Origin: ECT2AJA-110-A sp035399845
Lineage (GTDB): Bacteria; Planctomycetota; Phycisphaerae; UBA1845; UTPLA1
Length of the DNA: 64,000 nt
Reading direction: 5' to 3'
Assembly: GCA_035399845.1 (NCBI GenBank)
Contig: DAOPJV010000030.1
Coordinates: 11,136-75,135, forward strand
Shown: piece by piece, positions 63,752 to 64,000 of the stretch
How the letters are laid out: every line of letters starts with the position of its first letter
Numbering within the stretch: position 1 is the stretch's first letter
The notes under the pieces: generated by a model
Databases searched by the model: none
What the model was told of the DNA's origin: nothing
The model's input: only the letters and a program-made list of their open reading frames with translations
Program-made: the position numbers and the translations under genes

Positions 63752-64000
63752 CTGGACGGGCGAGACACAGTATGCCACGGGCGTAATGACCGTTTTGGGG
63801 GCAGGAACTGGAATCAAGCCGGGTTTGATTGCTTCCGTAGGGCGCCGAAAGTCCGATCGCGGTCCCATCGTCGAGCGGTCGCGTGGCGGCCGAGACCTCG
63901 CGATTTATCGTGACACGATCCATAACAGCTTTTTACTTGCCTTTCCGCCATCCTGTGCTATTTATGTAATGACACTTCTTGATGGGCGGGATGCCCGCCT
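63752..64000. other. 249 bp to the window edge, no gene recognised
   Basis: Only short open frames. An A+T-rich patch at about 63915-63980 precedes GGGCGGGATGCCC, which may begin another hairpin repeat cut by the edge. The right end of the recombinase cassette should lie here or beyond. Confidence 0.4.

Overview
The window looks like a chromosomal segment of a Planctomycetota bacterium, most likely of the Phycisphaerae type. This rests on G+C-rich DNA, an ECF sigma factor of the planctomycete-typical family, secreted proteins with DCNxNGxPDxCE and thrombospondin-3-like repeats, dockerin-like ends, PEP-CTERM tails, LolA-like proteins and small zinc-ribbon membrane proteins. The lineage is an inference from gene families, not from a marker gene. 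No rRNA, tRNA or CRISPR array was recognised.

Layout. 1-7.6 kb: 3' part of an RtcR-type sigma-54 activator, a phytanoyl-CoA dioxygenase-like gene flanked by a double-hairpin repeat, two divergent GT4 glycosyltransferases, an asparagine synthetase and a sirtuin. 7.6-24.8 kb: a GH3 glycosidase, secreted LolA-like, DUF1566/dockerin and TSP3-repeat proteins, a DsbD-N/redoxin pair, an ECF sigma factor overlapping a membrane LolA-like partner, a hybrid histidine kinase and a lipoprotein. 25-29.6 kb: a DUF2130 protein, then an A+T-richer SIR2-HerA defence pair whose SIR2 gene carries one in-frame TAG. 29.6-33.2 kb: an FG-GAP-like secreted protein between tandem repeats and structured intergenic repeats. 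33.2-38 kb: an ABC sugar-importer operon without its ATPase, a small protein and a GT2 glycosyltransferase. 38.1-48.4 kb: nine consecutive minus-strand signalling genes (eight receiver domains, two soluble histidine kinases, HDOD, one intact and one degenerate HD-GYP, one sigma-54 activator), eight of them overlapping or touching. 49-54.6 kb: an ECF sigma factor, a frameshifted gene, a membrane protein, a long gene-poor stretch and tandem PEP-CTERM paralogues with duplicated promoters. 54.6-59.5 kb: a 1609-residue secreted multidomain protein with a strong terminator. 59.8-63.8 kb: a winged-helix gene, a large serine recombinase and two different ParB-like genes, the last three joined by ATGA overlaps.

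How the parts relate. The glycosyltransferases, asparagine synthetase and PEP-CTERM proteins fit a surface polysaccharide and protein-sorting programme. The 38-48 kb island looks like one multi-output phosphorelay. The best candidates for little-described biology are the recombinase/ParB/RepB cassette, the interrupted SIR2-HerA locus with a DUF2130 neighbour, the phosphorelay island, and the intergenic hairpin repeats whose copies differ by compensatory base changes.
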